Shown: positions 16,037-26,284, numbered from the stretch's first letter. The stretch: DNA of 64,000 nucleotides from Ruminococcus sp. YE71 (GCF_900119155.1 NZ_FPIR01000008.1:62001-126000), one strand, 5' to 3'. Numbers and translations: made by a program. Notes: generated by a model from the sequence alone, not told the origin.

Positions 16037-16792
16037 TTATCTCACGATGATGCCTTTGCTGCGGCAGTCGTCCTTGACCTGACCTACCGTCAGCTCGCGG
16101 AAATGGAACAGGCTCGCAGCCAGAGCCGCCGAGCAGTCGGTCTTGAGGAACGCCTCGGCAAAATCTCCGAGCTTACCCGCACCGCCCGAAGCGATAACAG
16201 GGATGTTAACCGAATCAACGACAGCCTTGAGCATCTTCAGGTCGAAACCGCCGCGCACACCATCCGTGTCGATGGAGTTCAGGCAGATCTCGCCTGCGCC
16301 CAACTGTTCTATCTGCTTGACCCATTCGATAAGGTCGAGCTTCATGTCGATGCGTCCGCCGTTGATGTAAACTGTCCATTTATCAGGACCGATAGCCTTT
16401 GCGTCGATGCCGACACATATGCACTGGCTGCCGAAAATATCAGCGCCGTCCTTTATCAGCTGCGGATTCTGGACAGCCTGAGAGTTCACGCTGACCTTGT
16501 CCGCACCTGCGCGGAGTATCCTGCGGATGTCATCAGCAGTACGGATACCGCCGCCGACCGTCAGCGGCACGAACACGCGTTTTGCGGTCTCACGCACGAC
16601 GTCGAGGATGACTCCCCTGCCCTCGTGGGATGCAGTAATATCGTAGAAAACTATCTCGTCAGCGCCCTGCTTGTCGTACTCGGCCGCGCATTCAACGGGG
16701 TCGCCGACTTCCTTGATGCCCTGGAAATTCACGCCCTTGACGACCTTTCCGTCACGAACGTCAAGACACGGGATTATTCTTTTTGCAAGCAT
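16037..16792 (-). CDS. hisF: Imidazole glycerol phosphate synthase, cyclase subunit
   Basis: A 251-residue TIM barrel that, with HisH, converts PRFAR and ammonia into imidazole glycerol phosphate and AICAR. N-terminal [19 protein letters not shown] with the catalytic Asp, VGGGIRT and the second catalytic Asp in NSIDTDG are present; these mark HisF rather than HisA. It directly follows hisH. No hisA lies in this operon. Confidence 0.95.
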   Translation of the reverse strand: MLAKRIIPCLDVRDGKVVKGVNFQGIKEVGDPVECAAEYDKQGADEIVFYDITASHEGRGVILDVVRETAKRVFVPLTVGGGIRTADDIRRILRAGADKVSVNSQAVQNPQLIKDGADIFGSQCICVGIDAKAIGPDKWTVYINGGRIDMKLDLIEWVKQIEQLGAGEICLNSIDTDGVRGGFDLKMLKAVVDSVNIPVIASGGAGKLGDFAEAFLKTDCSAALAASLFHFRELTVGQVKDDCRSKGIIVR

Positions 16793-17407
16793 TTACCGCA
16801 CCTCCCAGCACATCTTCACGAAATTGTTGAGTATTTTCAGACCTGTCTGTCCGCTCTTCTCGGGGTGGAACTGGCAGCCGAAAACGTGCTTTCCGTCGCC
16901 GACGACCGCAGGGACTCTCGAACCGTACTCGGAGTAAGCGTACAGCACATCATCGGGGCAGAACGCCTTATAGGAATGTACGAAATAGACGTACTCATTA
17001 TCGCCGAGCCCCTCGAAAAGCGGGCAGCTCCGGGTGTACTCCAGCTTGTTCCAGCCCATGTGAGGGATGATGAGGTCATCTTCGGGGATGCGGTCAACGA
17101 AGCCCTTTACCAGTCCGAGACCCTCACAAAGTTCAAATTCATAGCTCTTCTCGAAAAGCAGCTGCATTCCGAGGCAGATTCCAAGAAACGGCTTGCGCTT
17201 AGCCTGCTCCTTGATAACATCGGTGAGTCCGCTCTGACTGAGCTTGCGGGCCGCCGACGGGAAAGCGCCGACACCGGGCAGGATAAGCCCATCTGCCGAT
17301 TTGAGCACCTCAGCGTCCGCAGTCAGGCGGCTGTCAACGCCGAGATGGTCGAGCGCATTTTTCACCGAAAATATGTTTCCTGCGCCATAGTCGATTATTG
17401 CGATCAT
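16793..17407 (-). CDS. hisH: Imidazole glycerol phosphate synthase, glutaminase subunit
   Basis: A 204-residue class-I glutamine amidotransferase feeding ammonia to HisF. The nucleophile Cys lies in GICLGMQLLFE and the His/Glu of the triad in FHPEKS. It abuts hisB upstream and hisF downstream with no gap, so the three are tightly coupled. Confidence 0.95.
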   Translation of the reverse strand: MIAIIDYGAGNIFSVKNALDHLGVDSRLTADAEVLKSADGLILPGVGAFPSAARKLSQSGLTDVIKEQAKRKPFLGICLGMQLLFEKSYEFELCEGLGLVKGFVDRIPEDDLIIPHMGWNKLEYTRSCPLFEGLGDNEYVYFVHSYKAFCPDDVLYAYSEYGSRVPAVVGDGKHVFGCQFHPEKSGQTGLKILNNFVKMCWEVR

Positions 17408-17986
17408 TTATAAAACTCCTTTGGTAGAAAGCACTCCGCCGCCTGTCTTTGACATTGCGTCTTTCAGTGCGTGAGCAAAAGCCTTGAACATCGCTTCGAT
17501 GATGTGGTGATCGTTTTTACCGTATTCCTCGCGCAGATGCAGGGTAATACCGCTGTTCACCGCGAGTGCGCGGAAGAATTCCTCGGTCAGACAGGTATCG
17601 TACTCACCGCATCTGAAATCGGTGAACTGCGCATTGAACGCAAGAAACGGTCTGCCGCTGATGTCGAGGGAGCAGAAGCACAGAGCCTCATCCATCGGCA
17701 CGAAAGCGCTTCCGTAGCGTGCGATGCCCGCCTTGTCGCCGAGCGCTTCGGCGATTGCCTTACCGATGCAGATGCCCACATCCTCAACGGTGTGGTGACC
17801 GTCAACATTCAGGTCGCCCGTGCATCTAACTTCGAGGTCCATGCCGCTGTGAACGCCGAGCGCCGTCAGCATATGGTCAAAGAACCCGATGCCCGTGTCT
17901 ACCGACACTCTGCCCTCGCCGTCAAGCCTCATAAATACTTCTATATCAGTCTCTTTGGTCTTACGTTTGATTTCGGCTGTTCTCAT
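17408..17986 (-). CDS. hisB: Imidazoleglycerol-phosphate dehydratase
   Basis: A 192-residue monofunctional dehydratase without the phosphatase domain found in enterobacterial HisB. The two metal-binding repeats are visible as FFDHMLTALGVHSG / DGHHTVEDVGI and NDHHIIEAMFKAFAHAL. It catalyses the seventh step of histidine synthesis and lies between hisD and hisH. Confidence 0.95.
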   Translation of the reverse strand: MRTAEIKRKTKETDIEVFMRLDGEGRVSVDTGIGFFDHMLTALGVHSGMDLEVRCTGDLNVDGHHTVEDVGICIGKAIAEALGDKAGIARYGSAFVPMDEALCFCSLDISGRPFLAFNAQFTDFRCGEYDTCLTEEFFRALAVNSGITLHLREEYGKNDHHIIEAMFKAFAHALKDAMSKTGGGVLSTKGVL

Positions 17987-18000
17987 AAAACACCTCCGAT

Positions 18001-19299
18001 TTACTTATCCTCAAAACGAACCTTGATAGCGTTCGCGTGAGCGGTCAGACCTTCCTTCTCCGCAACGAGAACGATGTCGTCCTTAGCTTCGCGCAGAGCG
18101 TCCTCGGTGTAGTAGATGAAACTGGAGCGCTTCTCGAAGCTGTTCACGCCGAGGGGCGAGAAGAATCTTGCCGTACCGCTGGTCGGAAGAACGTGGTTCG
18201 GACCTGCATAGTAGTCGCCGAGGGGCTCGGGAGCATAGCTTCCGAGGAACAGCGAACCCACATTGTCGAGTGCGCCGATGTACTCCATCGGGTTCTCGAA
18301 CAGCACTTCAAGGTGCTCGGGAGCGAGACGGTTAGCAATCTCGCAGGCACGCTCGCGGCTGCCGCAGATTATCATAGCGCCGTAATTTGCAAGGGACTCT
18401 GCGATTATTTCGTTACGCTCAAGAGTCGCCATCTGACGTTCAAGCTCCTTCACGGTCTCGTCTGCGACTCTTTCGCTTGTGGTGACGAGTATCGCAGAAG
18501 CAAGTCTGTCGTGCTCTGCCTGGCTCATAAGGTCGGCAGCCACGAACTTCGGGTCTGCGCTGTCGTCCGCAACGATCAGTATCTCGCTCGGACCTGCGAT
18601 CATGTCGATGTCAACAGTGCCGTAAAGCAGCTTCTTTGCGGTCGCAACGAAAATGTTTCCGGGGCCGACGATCTTGTCCACCTTCGGGATCTCCTCGGTA
18701 CCGTAAGCGAGTGCCGCGATAGCCTGCGCACCGCCCGAGAGGAACACTCTGTCAACGCCGCAGAGCGCTGCCGCAACGAGTATATCCTTGTTCGGAGTGC
18801 CGTCTTTGAGCGGCGGAGTCACCATGATGATCTCCTTTACGCCTGCGATCTTTGCGGGAACTGCGTTCATCAGCACGCTGGACGGATAAGCCGCCGTGCC
18901 GCCCGGAACGTACAGACCCACTCTTTCGAGACCGCGTACTCTCTGACCGAGAACAACGCCGTTCGGCTTCGGGTTAACGAAGCTCTGGGACTTCTGTCTC
19001 TCGTGGAAATCTCTGATATTCTCGATGGAATTGAGCAGAGCCTCAACGAAAGTCTGATCCGCTTCGGTCAGCGCGTCGTTGATGACGTCTCTCGGCACCT
19101 CGTAGTACTGCGGCAGCTTGCCGTCGAACTTCTCGGTGTAAGCCTTTACAGCGCTGTCGCCGTTCTGCTTAACGTTCTCGATTATCTCGGAAACGACTGC
19201 TGTGACCTTCTTATCGGTCTCGCCGCTTCTCTTCTCGACCTGCTTGAAGAACTCCTCCTCAGCAGTGCCGTCTGCATATATCTTTCTGATAATATCCAT
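18001..19299 (-). CDS. hisD: Histidinol dehydrogenase
   Basis: A 432-residue NAD-dependent enzyme that oxidises histidinol to histidine in two steps. Clear signatures are GLYVPGGTAAYPSSVLMNA, GPGNIFVATAK and AGPSEILIVAD, the zinc/active-site histidines in QAEHD and the GPNHVLPTSG segment. Length is normal for the family. It is the third gene of the operon, 20 bases after hisG. Confidence 0.96.
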   Translation of the reverse strand: MDIIRKIYADGTAEEEFFKQVEKRSGETDKKVTAVVSEIIENVKQNGDSAVKAYTEKFDGKLPQYYEVPRDVINDALTEADQTFVEALLNSIENIRDFHERQKSQSFVNPKPNGVVLGQRVRGLERVGLYVPGGTAAYPSSVLMNAVPAKIAGVKEIIMVTPPLKDGTPNKDILVAAALCGVDRVFLSGGAQAIAALAYGTEEIPKVDKIVGPGNIFVATAKKLLYGTVDIDMIAGPSEILIVADDSADPKFVAADLMSQAEHDRLASAILVTTSERVADETVKELERQMATLERNEIIAESLANYGAMIICGSRERACEIANRLAPEHLEVLFENPMEYIGALDNVGSLFLGSYAPEPLGDYYAGPNHVLPTSGTARFFSPLGVNSFEKRSSFIYYTEDALREAKDDIVLVAEKEGLTAHANAIKVRFEDK

Positions 19300-19319
19300 T
19301 GTACTATTCCTTTCGTAAA

Positions 19320-19958
19320 TTACAGGTTCGCCTGAACCTTAGCCACGAACTCCTCTATCTCCTGCTGTCTCAGCTTCATGCTTACCATGTTTACGATAAG
19401 ACGTGCCGAGATGGGGCAGATGTCCTCAATGACTTCGAGTCCGTTCTCTTTCAGGGTAGTTCCAGTCTCAACGATATCCACGATACCGTCCGACAGCTCC
19501 AGCAGCGGAGCAAGCTCAACCGAACCCTCGATCTTGACGATCTCAACGTCCATGCCCTTCTTGCTCTCGAAGAAGCTGCGTGCGATGTTCGGGTACTTAG
19601 TGGCGATGGTCTTTACGTTGTAGCCGCCGTAGAACTTCGAGCCCTTCTTGGTCGCCAGCGCGAATTTGCAGCGTCCGAAGCCCAGGTCTACCATCTCGAA
19701 GAACTTGCCCTGCATCTCCATGATGGTGTCCTTGCCCACAACGCCGATGTCGCAGACGCCGTGTTCAACATATGTGATAACGTCGTTCGCCTTTGCGAGC
19801 ACCACCTCGATATTTCCGTCGGGTATCGGCAGTATCAGCTTTCTGCCCTTCTCGCGGACTGCTGTGCAGTCGTAGCCTATCTTCTCGAAAAGTCCCACGG
19901 TATCCTTTTCGAGTCTGCCCTTTGTGAGGGCTATCCTTAACGGTTTATTCATGTTCAT
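19320..19958 (-). CDS. hisG: ATP phosphoribosyltransferase, short form
   Basis: A 212-residue catalytic subunit of the first committed step, joining ATP and PRPP. It is the short form lacking the C-terminal histidine-binding domain, and such enzymes need HisZ; hisZ lies immediately upstream. Visible features are the N-terminal LRIALTKGRLEKDTV and the PRPP loop Asp-Ile-Val-Glu-Thr-Gly-Thr-Thr-Leu. Feedback inhibition by histidine is expected to act through HisZ. Confidence 0.95.
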   Translation of the reverse strand: MNMNKPLRIALTKGRLEKDTVGLFEKIGYDCTAVREKGRKLILPIPDGNIEVVLAKANDVITYVEHGVCDIGVVGKDTIMEMQGKFFEMVDLGFGRCKFALATKKGSKFYGGYNVKTIATKYPNIARSFFESKKGMDVEIVKIEGSVELAPLLELSDGIVDIVETGTTLKENGLEVIEDICPISARLIVNMVSMKLRQQEIEEFVAKVQANL

Positions 19959-19963
19959 TTACC

Positions 19964-21160
19964 TCATACTTCAATGTGCGTGATCTCGTCGCCTACGATA
20001 AAGATCTTATGTATGCCCTTATCCGCGGCATTTTTCTTGGTGTCCTCAAGGTTCGAGAACAGGCTGTTCTCAACGGTCATTCCCTCACGGACAAGGGTCT
20101 GCGCGTAAGCCAGCGCCTCAACAACGTGACCCTTTTCGCCGTAGATCATGCAGTCGGGAGTTTTGGGAGTAGGTGCTTCGCCGAGCTTGCAGATGTAAGT
20201 CGCGATAGCGTCGCAGTTCACACCGAAACCGACCGCAGGGCACTCTCTGCCGAACTCGCTGAGCAGTCCGTCGTAACGTCCGCCCTTGAGAATACTGTCG
20301 CCGATACCTGTGAGATAACCCTTGAACACGATGCCCGTGTAGTAATCGGTATGACGAACGATGCCGAGGTCAACTATTATCTTGTCCTTGTAACCGAGGG
20401 ACGCAAGTCTCTCATAGACTACCTTTACATTGTCGAGGATGGACTTGATCTTCTCATCGGTGTAAAGTGCCGCAGCCTTTTCAAACACGTCCTCGCCGCC
20501 GAAAAGACCCGGCAGCTTTTTGAGGGTATCGGTGATCTCGTTATCGGCGATACCGTCCAGCAGGTCGTTGAGCGCGGGATAGTTCTTCGCGTTGATGAGA
20601 AGTCTTATCTCTTCCTCAGTGCGGCTGTCGATGTTCAGCTTACGGACAAGCTCCTTGAAGTAGCCGATATGACCTATCTCCAGACGGAAATCCTTGCCCC
20701 AGCAGGAGAGTGCGTCAACCGCGATGCAGAGCGCTTCGTAATCGGCGCGTTTTGTGTTTTCGCCGCCGATAAGCTCGATGCCCGCCTGCATGATCTCGTT
20801 GCTTCTGCCTTTGAGCAGTGCATGGTTCTCGAACACCAGCTGATCGTAGTAAAGTCTCAGCGGAAGATCCTCGTCCTTCAGACGGGTCGATGCAAGTCTT
20901 GCTATCGGCACGGTGTTGTCGGGTCTGAGTATCACGAGCCTGTTTTTGGCATCAGTCAGCTTAAAAAGGCTCTCCTGTCTGAACGTTCTCGATGTTCCGT
21001 GGAACAGCTCATAGAATTCCATTCCCGGGGTAACTACCTCGCTGTAGCCAAAGCTCCTGAACAGTGCAGTCAGCTTATTCTCGACCGTGCGTCTTGCAAG
21101 GCACTCTTCAAACAGCAGGTCTCTCGTACCCTCGGGGGTGATAAGATCATATCTTCTCAT
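19964..21160 (-). CDS. hisZ: ATP phosphoribosyltransferase regulatory subunit
   Basis: About 398 residues, a histidyl-tRNA-synthetase paralogue without aminoacylation function that activates and regulates short-form HisG. Class-II motifs are recognisable: TPEGTRDLLF, the motif-2 region around Arg-Pro-Asp-Asn-Thr-Val, and a C-terminal GGRYDGLLSEFG. I start at the ATG after GGAAGGG rather than seven codons earlier. It is the first gene of the his operon, behind a consensus promoter. Confidence 0.92.
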   Translation of the reverse strand: MRRYDLITPEGTRDLLFEECLARRTVENKLTALFRSFGYSEVVTPGMEFYELFHGTSRTFRQESLFKLTDAKNRLVILRPDNTVPIARLASTRLKDEDLPLRLYYDQLVFENHALLKGRSNEIMQAGIELIGGENTKRADYEALCIAVDALSCWGKDFRLEIGHIGYFKELVRKLNIDSRTEEEIRLLINAKNYPALNDLLDGIADNEITDTLKKLPGLFGGEDVFEKAAALYTDEKIKSILDNVKVVYERLASLGYKDKIIVDLGIVRHTDYYTGIVFKGYLTGIGDSILKGGRYDGLLSEFGRECPAVGFGVNCDAIATYICKLGEAPTPKTPDCMIYGEKGHVVEALAYAQTLVREGMTVENSLFSNLEDTKKNAADKGIHKIFIVGDEITHIEV

Positions 21161-21220
21161 TGTATTTCCCTTCCACTTCATTATAGTAAAGTATTAGCAT
21201 GGTAGCAAATGATATATTAT

Positions 21221-21249
21221 ATTTTAACATAGTACAGCATACTTGTCAA
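21221..21249 (-). promoter_or_regulatory. Promoter of the histidine operon
   Basis: On the minus strand a perfect TTGACA (21244-21249), 17-base spacer and TAAAAT (21221-21226). The leader before hisZ is only about 50 bases, too short for a T-box or a clear His-rich leader peptide, so I see no attenuation signal. Confidence 0.75.
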
Positions 21250-21367
21250 GTTGAACCATGAATTTTCTATAACCTCACAGTAAATTTAGCATGAATGCCC
21301 TGTGAGAATTTAGACAAATCAAGGTATCAAATTTAGTACGATACGCACAAATAACACGGTCGGCGCA

Positions 21368-21784
21368 TCAGACAAGTTCGCTCGCGATTACCGCAATCAG
21401 CAGCACTATGCACACTGCCATCACCAGAACAAGGAAGTACTTCCCTGCCCGTGTCGGCATATCCTCTTTCAGGCGGACGTCAGAATCGCCGATGACCACG
21501 ATTTCAACTTCGTCGTTCTCGTTGATGCACCGCGAAGACCGCCTGTCGCTCGAAAGCGCCACAGACCTCAGAACGTTATCCCTGTCGGTAAAATCGACAA
21601 GGAAAACATATCTTGTGACCGTCGGACTTCTCTCTGAGAGCTTTTCTTTATAAACGCTTTTCGACGTAACGACGGCTTTTGTGCGATAACCGTTCTTTTT
21701 GAAGCTGCTGATCGTCCTGTCATAAAAATACACGCCGAAGCCACATAGCGCGATCACGATCAGCAGCACTATTGCAGCACTCAT
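21368..21784 (-). CDS. DUF3592-like small membrane protein
   Basis: 138 residues: an N-terminal membrane helix (about 3-20), a central soluble beta-rich domain of about 85 residues and a C-terminal helix (about 115-135). The layout and the short beta domain with an Asp-x-Val-Glu-Val-x-Val segment resemble DUF3592 proteins; the protein at 37153-37596 has a comparable layout. It starts ten bases after polC and is probably translated from the polC message. The function is unknown. Confidence 0.6.
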   Translation of the reverse strand: MSAAIVLLIVIALCGFGVYFYDRTISSFKKNGYRTKAVVTSKSVYKEKLSERSPTVTRYVFLVDFTDRDNVLRSVALSSDRRSSRCINENDEVEIVVIGDSDVRLKEDMPTRAGKYFLVLVMAVCIVLLIAVIASELV

Positions 21785-21793
21785 GTCTCGTAC

Positions 21794-24700
21794 TCAGAAA
21801 TCAAACAGCGAGACCTGATCCGAATCGGGCAGGTCTCCGAACGCGCCGTTGTTTTTCAGCACTTCGATGACTGATTTGCCGACGCCGCTCTGCTGCTGGA
21901 AATCCTCGATAGAGGTAAAATCTCCGCCCTGCGCCTTTTCATAAAGGGTCTGAGCCGCCGCACCGCCGACACCGCTTATCGCGATGAACGGCAGTCTGAG
22001 CTTTCCGTCCTCTATCTGATAGATGAATGCGTGTGATTTGTAGATATTTACGGGCAGGAACTCCAGTCCCCTGAGCTCCATCTCCAACACAAGCATCAGC
22101 GTGTCGATAACGCCGTCGGTCTTTGCCGTGCGCTCGTCCTTCGGGAGATTTTTCAGACGGAGTATCTCATCCTTGACCATGTGTACGCCCTTGACTGCGG
22201 TCGCCGCATCGAAATCCTCACCTCGTACCGTAAAGATCGAAGCGTAGAATACCAGCGGCTGATGCACCTTGAACCAGCACAGCTTTATCGCCGACGTTAC
22301 GTACGCCGCCGCGTGAGCCTTCGGGAACATATACTTGATCTTCAGACAGCTCTCGATGTACCACTCGGGAACGTTGTGGTCGCGCATATCCTGCTTCATT
22401 TCCTCAGTCAGCAGCTTCGGAGCGTTACCCTTTCGGGTGATCTCCATGATCTTGAATGACAGCGATGGATCGAGGTCGTGATATATCAGATAGGTCATGA
22501 TACTGTCACGCGTTCCGATAACCTCGGATATCGTGCAGGTGCCGTTTTTGATGAGTTCCTGCGCGTTTCCGAGCCATACGTCGGTACCGTGAGAAAGTCC
22601 CGATATCTGCAAAAGGTCGGAGAAATTCTTCGGTTTCGCTTCGAGAAGCATTCCGCAGACGAAGTTCGTACCCATCTCGGGGATGCCGAGAGTTCCCGTT
22701 TTCCACATCAGGTCTTCCTCGGTGACGCCCAGCGCTTCGGGAGAAGTGAACAGGCTGTATACCGCAGGGTCGGACATGGGGATCTCGGTGATGAGCAGTC
22801 CCGAGAATTCTTCAAGGTACTTGTATATCGTCGGCACATCGTGACCCAGCTCGTCGAGCTTGAGTATCGTGTCGTGCAGCGAATGGAAATCAAAGTGAGT
22901 GGTTATAACGTCCGCATCGTCCTTTTCGGCAGGATGCTGAACAGGCGTGAAGTCATAGACCTCGTAATCGCCCGGGATAACTACCATTCCTCCGGGGTGC
23001 TGACCCGTCGTGCGCTTGACATCTACACAGCCGTTCGCAAGGCGCTGCATCTCGGGCTGAGACGCCGACCTGCCGCGCTCTTCCAGATACTTTTTCACGT
23101 AGCCGAAGGCGGTCTTTTCCTGAACACCCGAGATAGTTCCCGCCTTGAAAACGTGGTCCTTACCGAAGAGTTCTTCTGTGTAGCGGTGGGACTGCGACTG
23201 GAAGTCGCCCGAGAAGTTCAGGTCGATATCAGGCGCTTTATCGCCGTGGAATCCGAGGAACGTCTCGAAGGGGATGTCGTGACCGTCACGCAGCATATCC
23301 GTGCCGCATTCGGGGCAGTTCTTCGGCGGCAGGTCGAATCCCGAACCTACCGAACCGTCCTCGATGAACTCACTGTGGCGGCATTTCGGGCAGACATAGT
23401 GCGGCATCAGAGGATTAACTTCGGAGATGCCCGACATCGAAGCAACGAAGGACGAACCAACCGAACCTCGCGAACCTACCTGATAGCCGTGCTGTACCGA
23501 GTTGTATACCAGCTTCTGGGCGATCATGTACAGAACCGCGAAACCGTGCTTTATGATGGATTCGAGCTCACGGTCGAGACGCTTGTACACGATCTCTGGG
23601 ATGTGTTCTTTGTAGTAGTCGGCAACGTGAACGTCGTCCCCCTCGGGAACGGTGATCTCATCGGGTTCACAGTCGCCGTAGACCGAACAGCACTTTCTCC
23701 AGCAGATATCCTGAAGCTCACGCACCGCACCGGGGATGAAAGGCGTGTATGTGCCGTCGGGGAAGGCTTTGAGTCCAGGCTCCACAAGGTCTGCGATAGC
23801 GTTCGTATTCTTCACGACGACCTCGTAAGCCTTTTCCTCGCCGAGATAGCTCAGTTCCCTGAGCATCTGATCGGTGGGCTTGAAGTAGAGGGGGCACTGC
23901 TTGTCCGCATCCTCGAAGCCCTTTGAAGCCATTATTATCGCACGGTATTGCAGGTCACCGGGTTCCATAACGTGAACGTCTCCCGTAGCACATACAGGCA
24001 GACCCATCTCGTCGCCGAGACGCACGATAAAGCGGTTGATATTGCGAAGATCCTCTTCGGTGTTAATACGGTCATACGGCTCCTTTTCGGAAAGCAGCAT
24101 GAAACGGTTGTTGTCCTCGGGCTGTATCTCAAGGTAGTCGTAGAAGGAGGCTATCTGCCTGATGTCCTCGATATTCTCGCCGCGGAGATATGCCTGTATC
24201 AGCTCACCCGCTTCGCAGGCAGACGCTACGATCAGACCCTCGCGGTTCTTGACCAGCTCCGACTTCGGGATACGCGGACGGCGTTTGTAGTATTTCAGGT
24301 TCGAGTCGGAAATGAGCCTGTAAAGGTTTTTCAGACCCGTGTTGTTCTTGACAAGTATGATCTGGTGATATGTTTTCGCCGTCTGCACGTTTTCGGTGTC
24401 GGCAAACAGAGAGTTGAGCATATCGGCAGTGATGACCATATACGGATACTGCTCCATGACCATCTCGGCCAGCTTGACGTAGATGCCCGAAAGCACCTCG
24501 GCATCGTCGCAGGCGCGGTGATGGTTGAAATCGCCCAGCCCGAAATGCTCGGCAACGTTGTTGAGCTTGTGGTGCGGCAGCTCGGGCAGCTGCTTCTGCG
24601 ACCAGAGCACGGTATCGACCTGCGAGAACGGGAACTCTATGCCTGTTCTCTTCGAGGTCTCCCTGATGAAACCGCAGTCGAAGTTGGCGTTATGTGCGAT

Positions 24701-26272
24701 GAGCAGCGGCTTGTCTCCGCAGAATTCCTTGAACTTCGCAAGAGCTTCCGCCTCCTCGGCAGCACCTTTCAGCATATCGTCGGTGATATGGGTAAGCTCG
24801 GTGATGAACTCCGAAAGCTCACGCTTCGGATCGACGAACATCGAGAATCTGTCGATCACCTGCAAGCCTTTCACCTTGACCGCTCCTATCTCGATGATGC
24901 GGTCGTTTACGGGATTTGTGCCCGTAGTTTCAAGGTCGAAAACTATCACCTCATCGGTAAGACGGGTGTGTTCCCAGCCCTTGTATATCTTAATGTCGTT
25001 ATTGACCTCGTAAGCCTCGATACCGAGCAGCAGCTTGAAATCGCCGCCCTCTTTCTTGATGCCCTTTGCGGCACCAACAGCGTCGGGGAATCCCTGAACA
25101 ACGCCATGATCGGTAATGGCGAGAGCCTTGTGACCCCACTTGAACGCCCTCTTTACCAGTGCGCTCGGAGCTGCAAGCGCATCCATCGCAGACATATTGG
25201 TATGGCAGTGGAGCTCGACGCGCTTTTCGCCCTCGTAGGTATCCTTGCGCTCGTTCTTCTTGACCTTCATGATGCTGTCGGGGATGAAGTAGAAATTGTG
25301 GTCGTAATTATCCTCTTCTATCTTGCCCGCTGCCATGATGACAGCTCCCTTTTTCAGCTCGCCGAGTATCTGCTCAAGCTGAGCCTTTTGCAGGGAATTC
25401 CTGCCCTTCTTCGCAAAGCCGAGCATTTTTATCGCAAAGGAAGAAGTGAAGTCGGTAAAGAACAGTGTCGCGATGAGCATTCCGTTCTTGGTCTCCCGCG
25501 AATCTACCGCGAAAACCTCGCCCCATACGACAACTCTTCCCTGAGTCTCGGAAGAAAGCTCTTCCATCGGAGAGATCCTGCTATCGGGCATTATCGGGCC
25601 GCCGAGCAGTACGGTAGCATTCTCCGCGTCGATAGGCAGGTCACCGAAGTTCACGCTGATATTTCTGAATTGCAGCGGTTCGGCAGCTGCCGCGCCGCCC
25701 TTAGCCTGAGGAGCAGGCTTGTTCTGTACGGGCATGGGGTTGTTTATCGGCAGTGTCTTTAAGAACTTCTCCTGCTCGCTCTCAAACGCCTGAGGGTCAA
25801 GGTTCAGCACGCCGTCGAGCTTGATGCTGACGTTTACCGAGAACAGTTCCCTGACAACTGCGGGGAAAGCGTTTGCGATACCTGCTTTTTTGAGCACATC
25901 GCCGCCGCCGTGTTTCAGCCCGACATTGAACTCTGTCCCCGAAAAAGTAACATCCGCGTCATCGAAAAAGCCGTTGACAACGGGGAAAGTCTTTCTGAGG
26001 AAGCAGGTCAGGTCGCCGAAATACTCCGCACAGAGCATATCGGGCGTGTATCTGAGCTTCAGGACGCAGTCGTTCAGCCCGATATTCTTGCGCATCTCGC
26101 GCTCGAAAGCCGAGACTGCGCCGTAAGGAACCAGCTTCGGACACCTGACAGTGAGCTCAAGCACACGCATATCCTCATCATATAACAGCTTCAGCAGCTG
26201 CGATTCGGCAAGCTCATCAGAAACAGCCTGACCAAAGCCTTCCAAAAATTCCTTTAGTGTACATTCTCTCAT
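21794..26272 (-). CDS. polC: DNA polymerase III alpha subunit, PolC type
   Basis: A 1492-residue replicative polymerase of low-GC Gram-positives. Domain order is N-terminal region, OB fold (about 215-330), PHP domain with ELHCHTNMSAMDA, an inserted proofreading exonuclease (VFDLETTGTNPVNDRIIEIG, about 420-590) that splits the PHP domain, a four-Cys zinc finger (Cys-Pro-Lys-Cys ... Cys-Pro-Glu-Cys), and the palm with Pro-Asp-Ile-Asp-Leu-Asn-Phe-Ser. Length is slightly above the B. subtilis enzyme. It follows ispG by 12 bases in a leftward housekeeping block. Confidence 0.96.
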   Translation of the reverse strand: MRECTLKEFLEGFGQAVSDELAESQLLKLLYDEDMRVLELTVRCPKLVPYGAVSAFEREMRKNIGLNDCVLKLRYTPDMLCAEYFGDLTCFLRKTFPVVNGFFDDADVTFSGTEFNVGLKHGGGDVLKKAGIANAFPAVVRELFSVNVSIKLDGVLNLDPQAFESEQEKFLKTLPINNPMPVQNKPAPQAKGGAAAAEPLQFRNISVNFGDLPIDAENATVLLGGPIMPDSRISPMEELSSETQGRVVVWGEVFAVDSRETKNGMLIATLFFTDFTSSFAIKMLGFAKKGRNSLQKAQLEQILGELKKGAVIMAAGKIEEDNYDHNFYFIPDSIMKVKKNERKDTYEGEKRVELHCHTNMSAMDALAAPSALVKRAFKWGHKALAITDHGVVQGFPDAVGAAKGIKKEGGDFKLLLGIEAYEVNNDIKIYKGWEHTRLTDEVIVFDLETTGTNPVNDRIIEIGAVKVKGLQVIDRFSMFVDPKRELSEFITELTHITDDMLKGAAEEAEALAKFKEFCGDKPLLIAHNANFDCGFIRETSKRTGIEFPFSQVDTVLWSQKQLPELPHHKLNNVAEHFGLGDFNHHRACDDAEVLSGIYVKLAEMVMEQYPYMVITADMLNSLFADTENVQTAKTYHQIILVKNNTGLKNLYRLISDSNLKYYKRRPRIPKSELVKNREGLIVASACEAGELIQAYLRGENIEDIRQIASFYDYLEIQPEDNNRFMLLSEKEPYDRINTEEDLRNINRFIVRLGDEMGLPVCATGDVHVMEPGDLQYRAIIMASKGFEDADKQCPLYFKPTDQMLRELSYLGEEKAYEVVVKNTNAIADLVEPGLKAFPDGTYTPFIPGAVRELQDICWRKCCSVYGDCEPDEITVPEGDDVHVADYYKEHIPEIVYKRLDRELESIIKHGFAVLYMIAQKLVYNSVQHGYQVGSRGSVGSSFVASMSGISEVNPLMPHYVCPKCRHSEFIEDGSVGSGFDLPPKNCPECGTDMLRDGHDIPFETFLGFHGDKAPDIDLNFSGDFQSQSHRYTEELFGKDHVFKAGTISGVQEKTAFGYVKKYLEERGRSASQPEMQRLANGCVDVKRTTGQHPGGMVVIPGDYEVYDFTPVQHPAEKDDADVITTHFDFHSLHDTILKLDELGHDVPTIYKYLEEFSGLLITEIPMSDPAVYSLFTSPEALGVTEEDLMWKTGTLGIPEMGTNFVCGMLLEAKPKNFSDLLQISGLSHGTDVWLGNAQELIKNGTCTISEVIGTRDSIMTYLIYHDLDPSLSFKIMEITRKGNAPKLLTEEMKQDMRDHNVPEWYIESCLKIKYMFPKAHAAAYVTSAIKLCWFKVHQPLVFYASIFTVRGEDFDAATAVKGVHMVKDEILRLKNLPKDERTAKTDGVIDTLMLVLEMELRGLEFLPVNIYKSHAFIYQIEDGKLRLPFIAISGVGGAAAQTLYEKAQGGDFTSIEDFQQQSGVGKSVIEVLKNNGAFGDLPDSDQVSLFDF

Positions 26273-26284
26273 CTGATCCCTCCG

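Noticed and set aside
19299-19940. Long open frames opposite the his genes, polC, dxr and pheT on the other strand
   Set aside because: They are mirror frames of strongly conserved genes, have no ribosome-binding sites or family motifs, and arise from the codon bias of this genome.
21160-21365. T-box or leader-peptide attenuator before hisZ
   Set aside because: The leader after the consensus promoter is only about 50 bases with no T-box core, terminator or His-rich reading frame.
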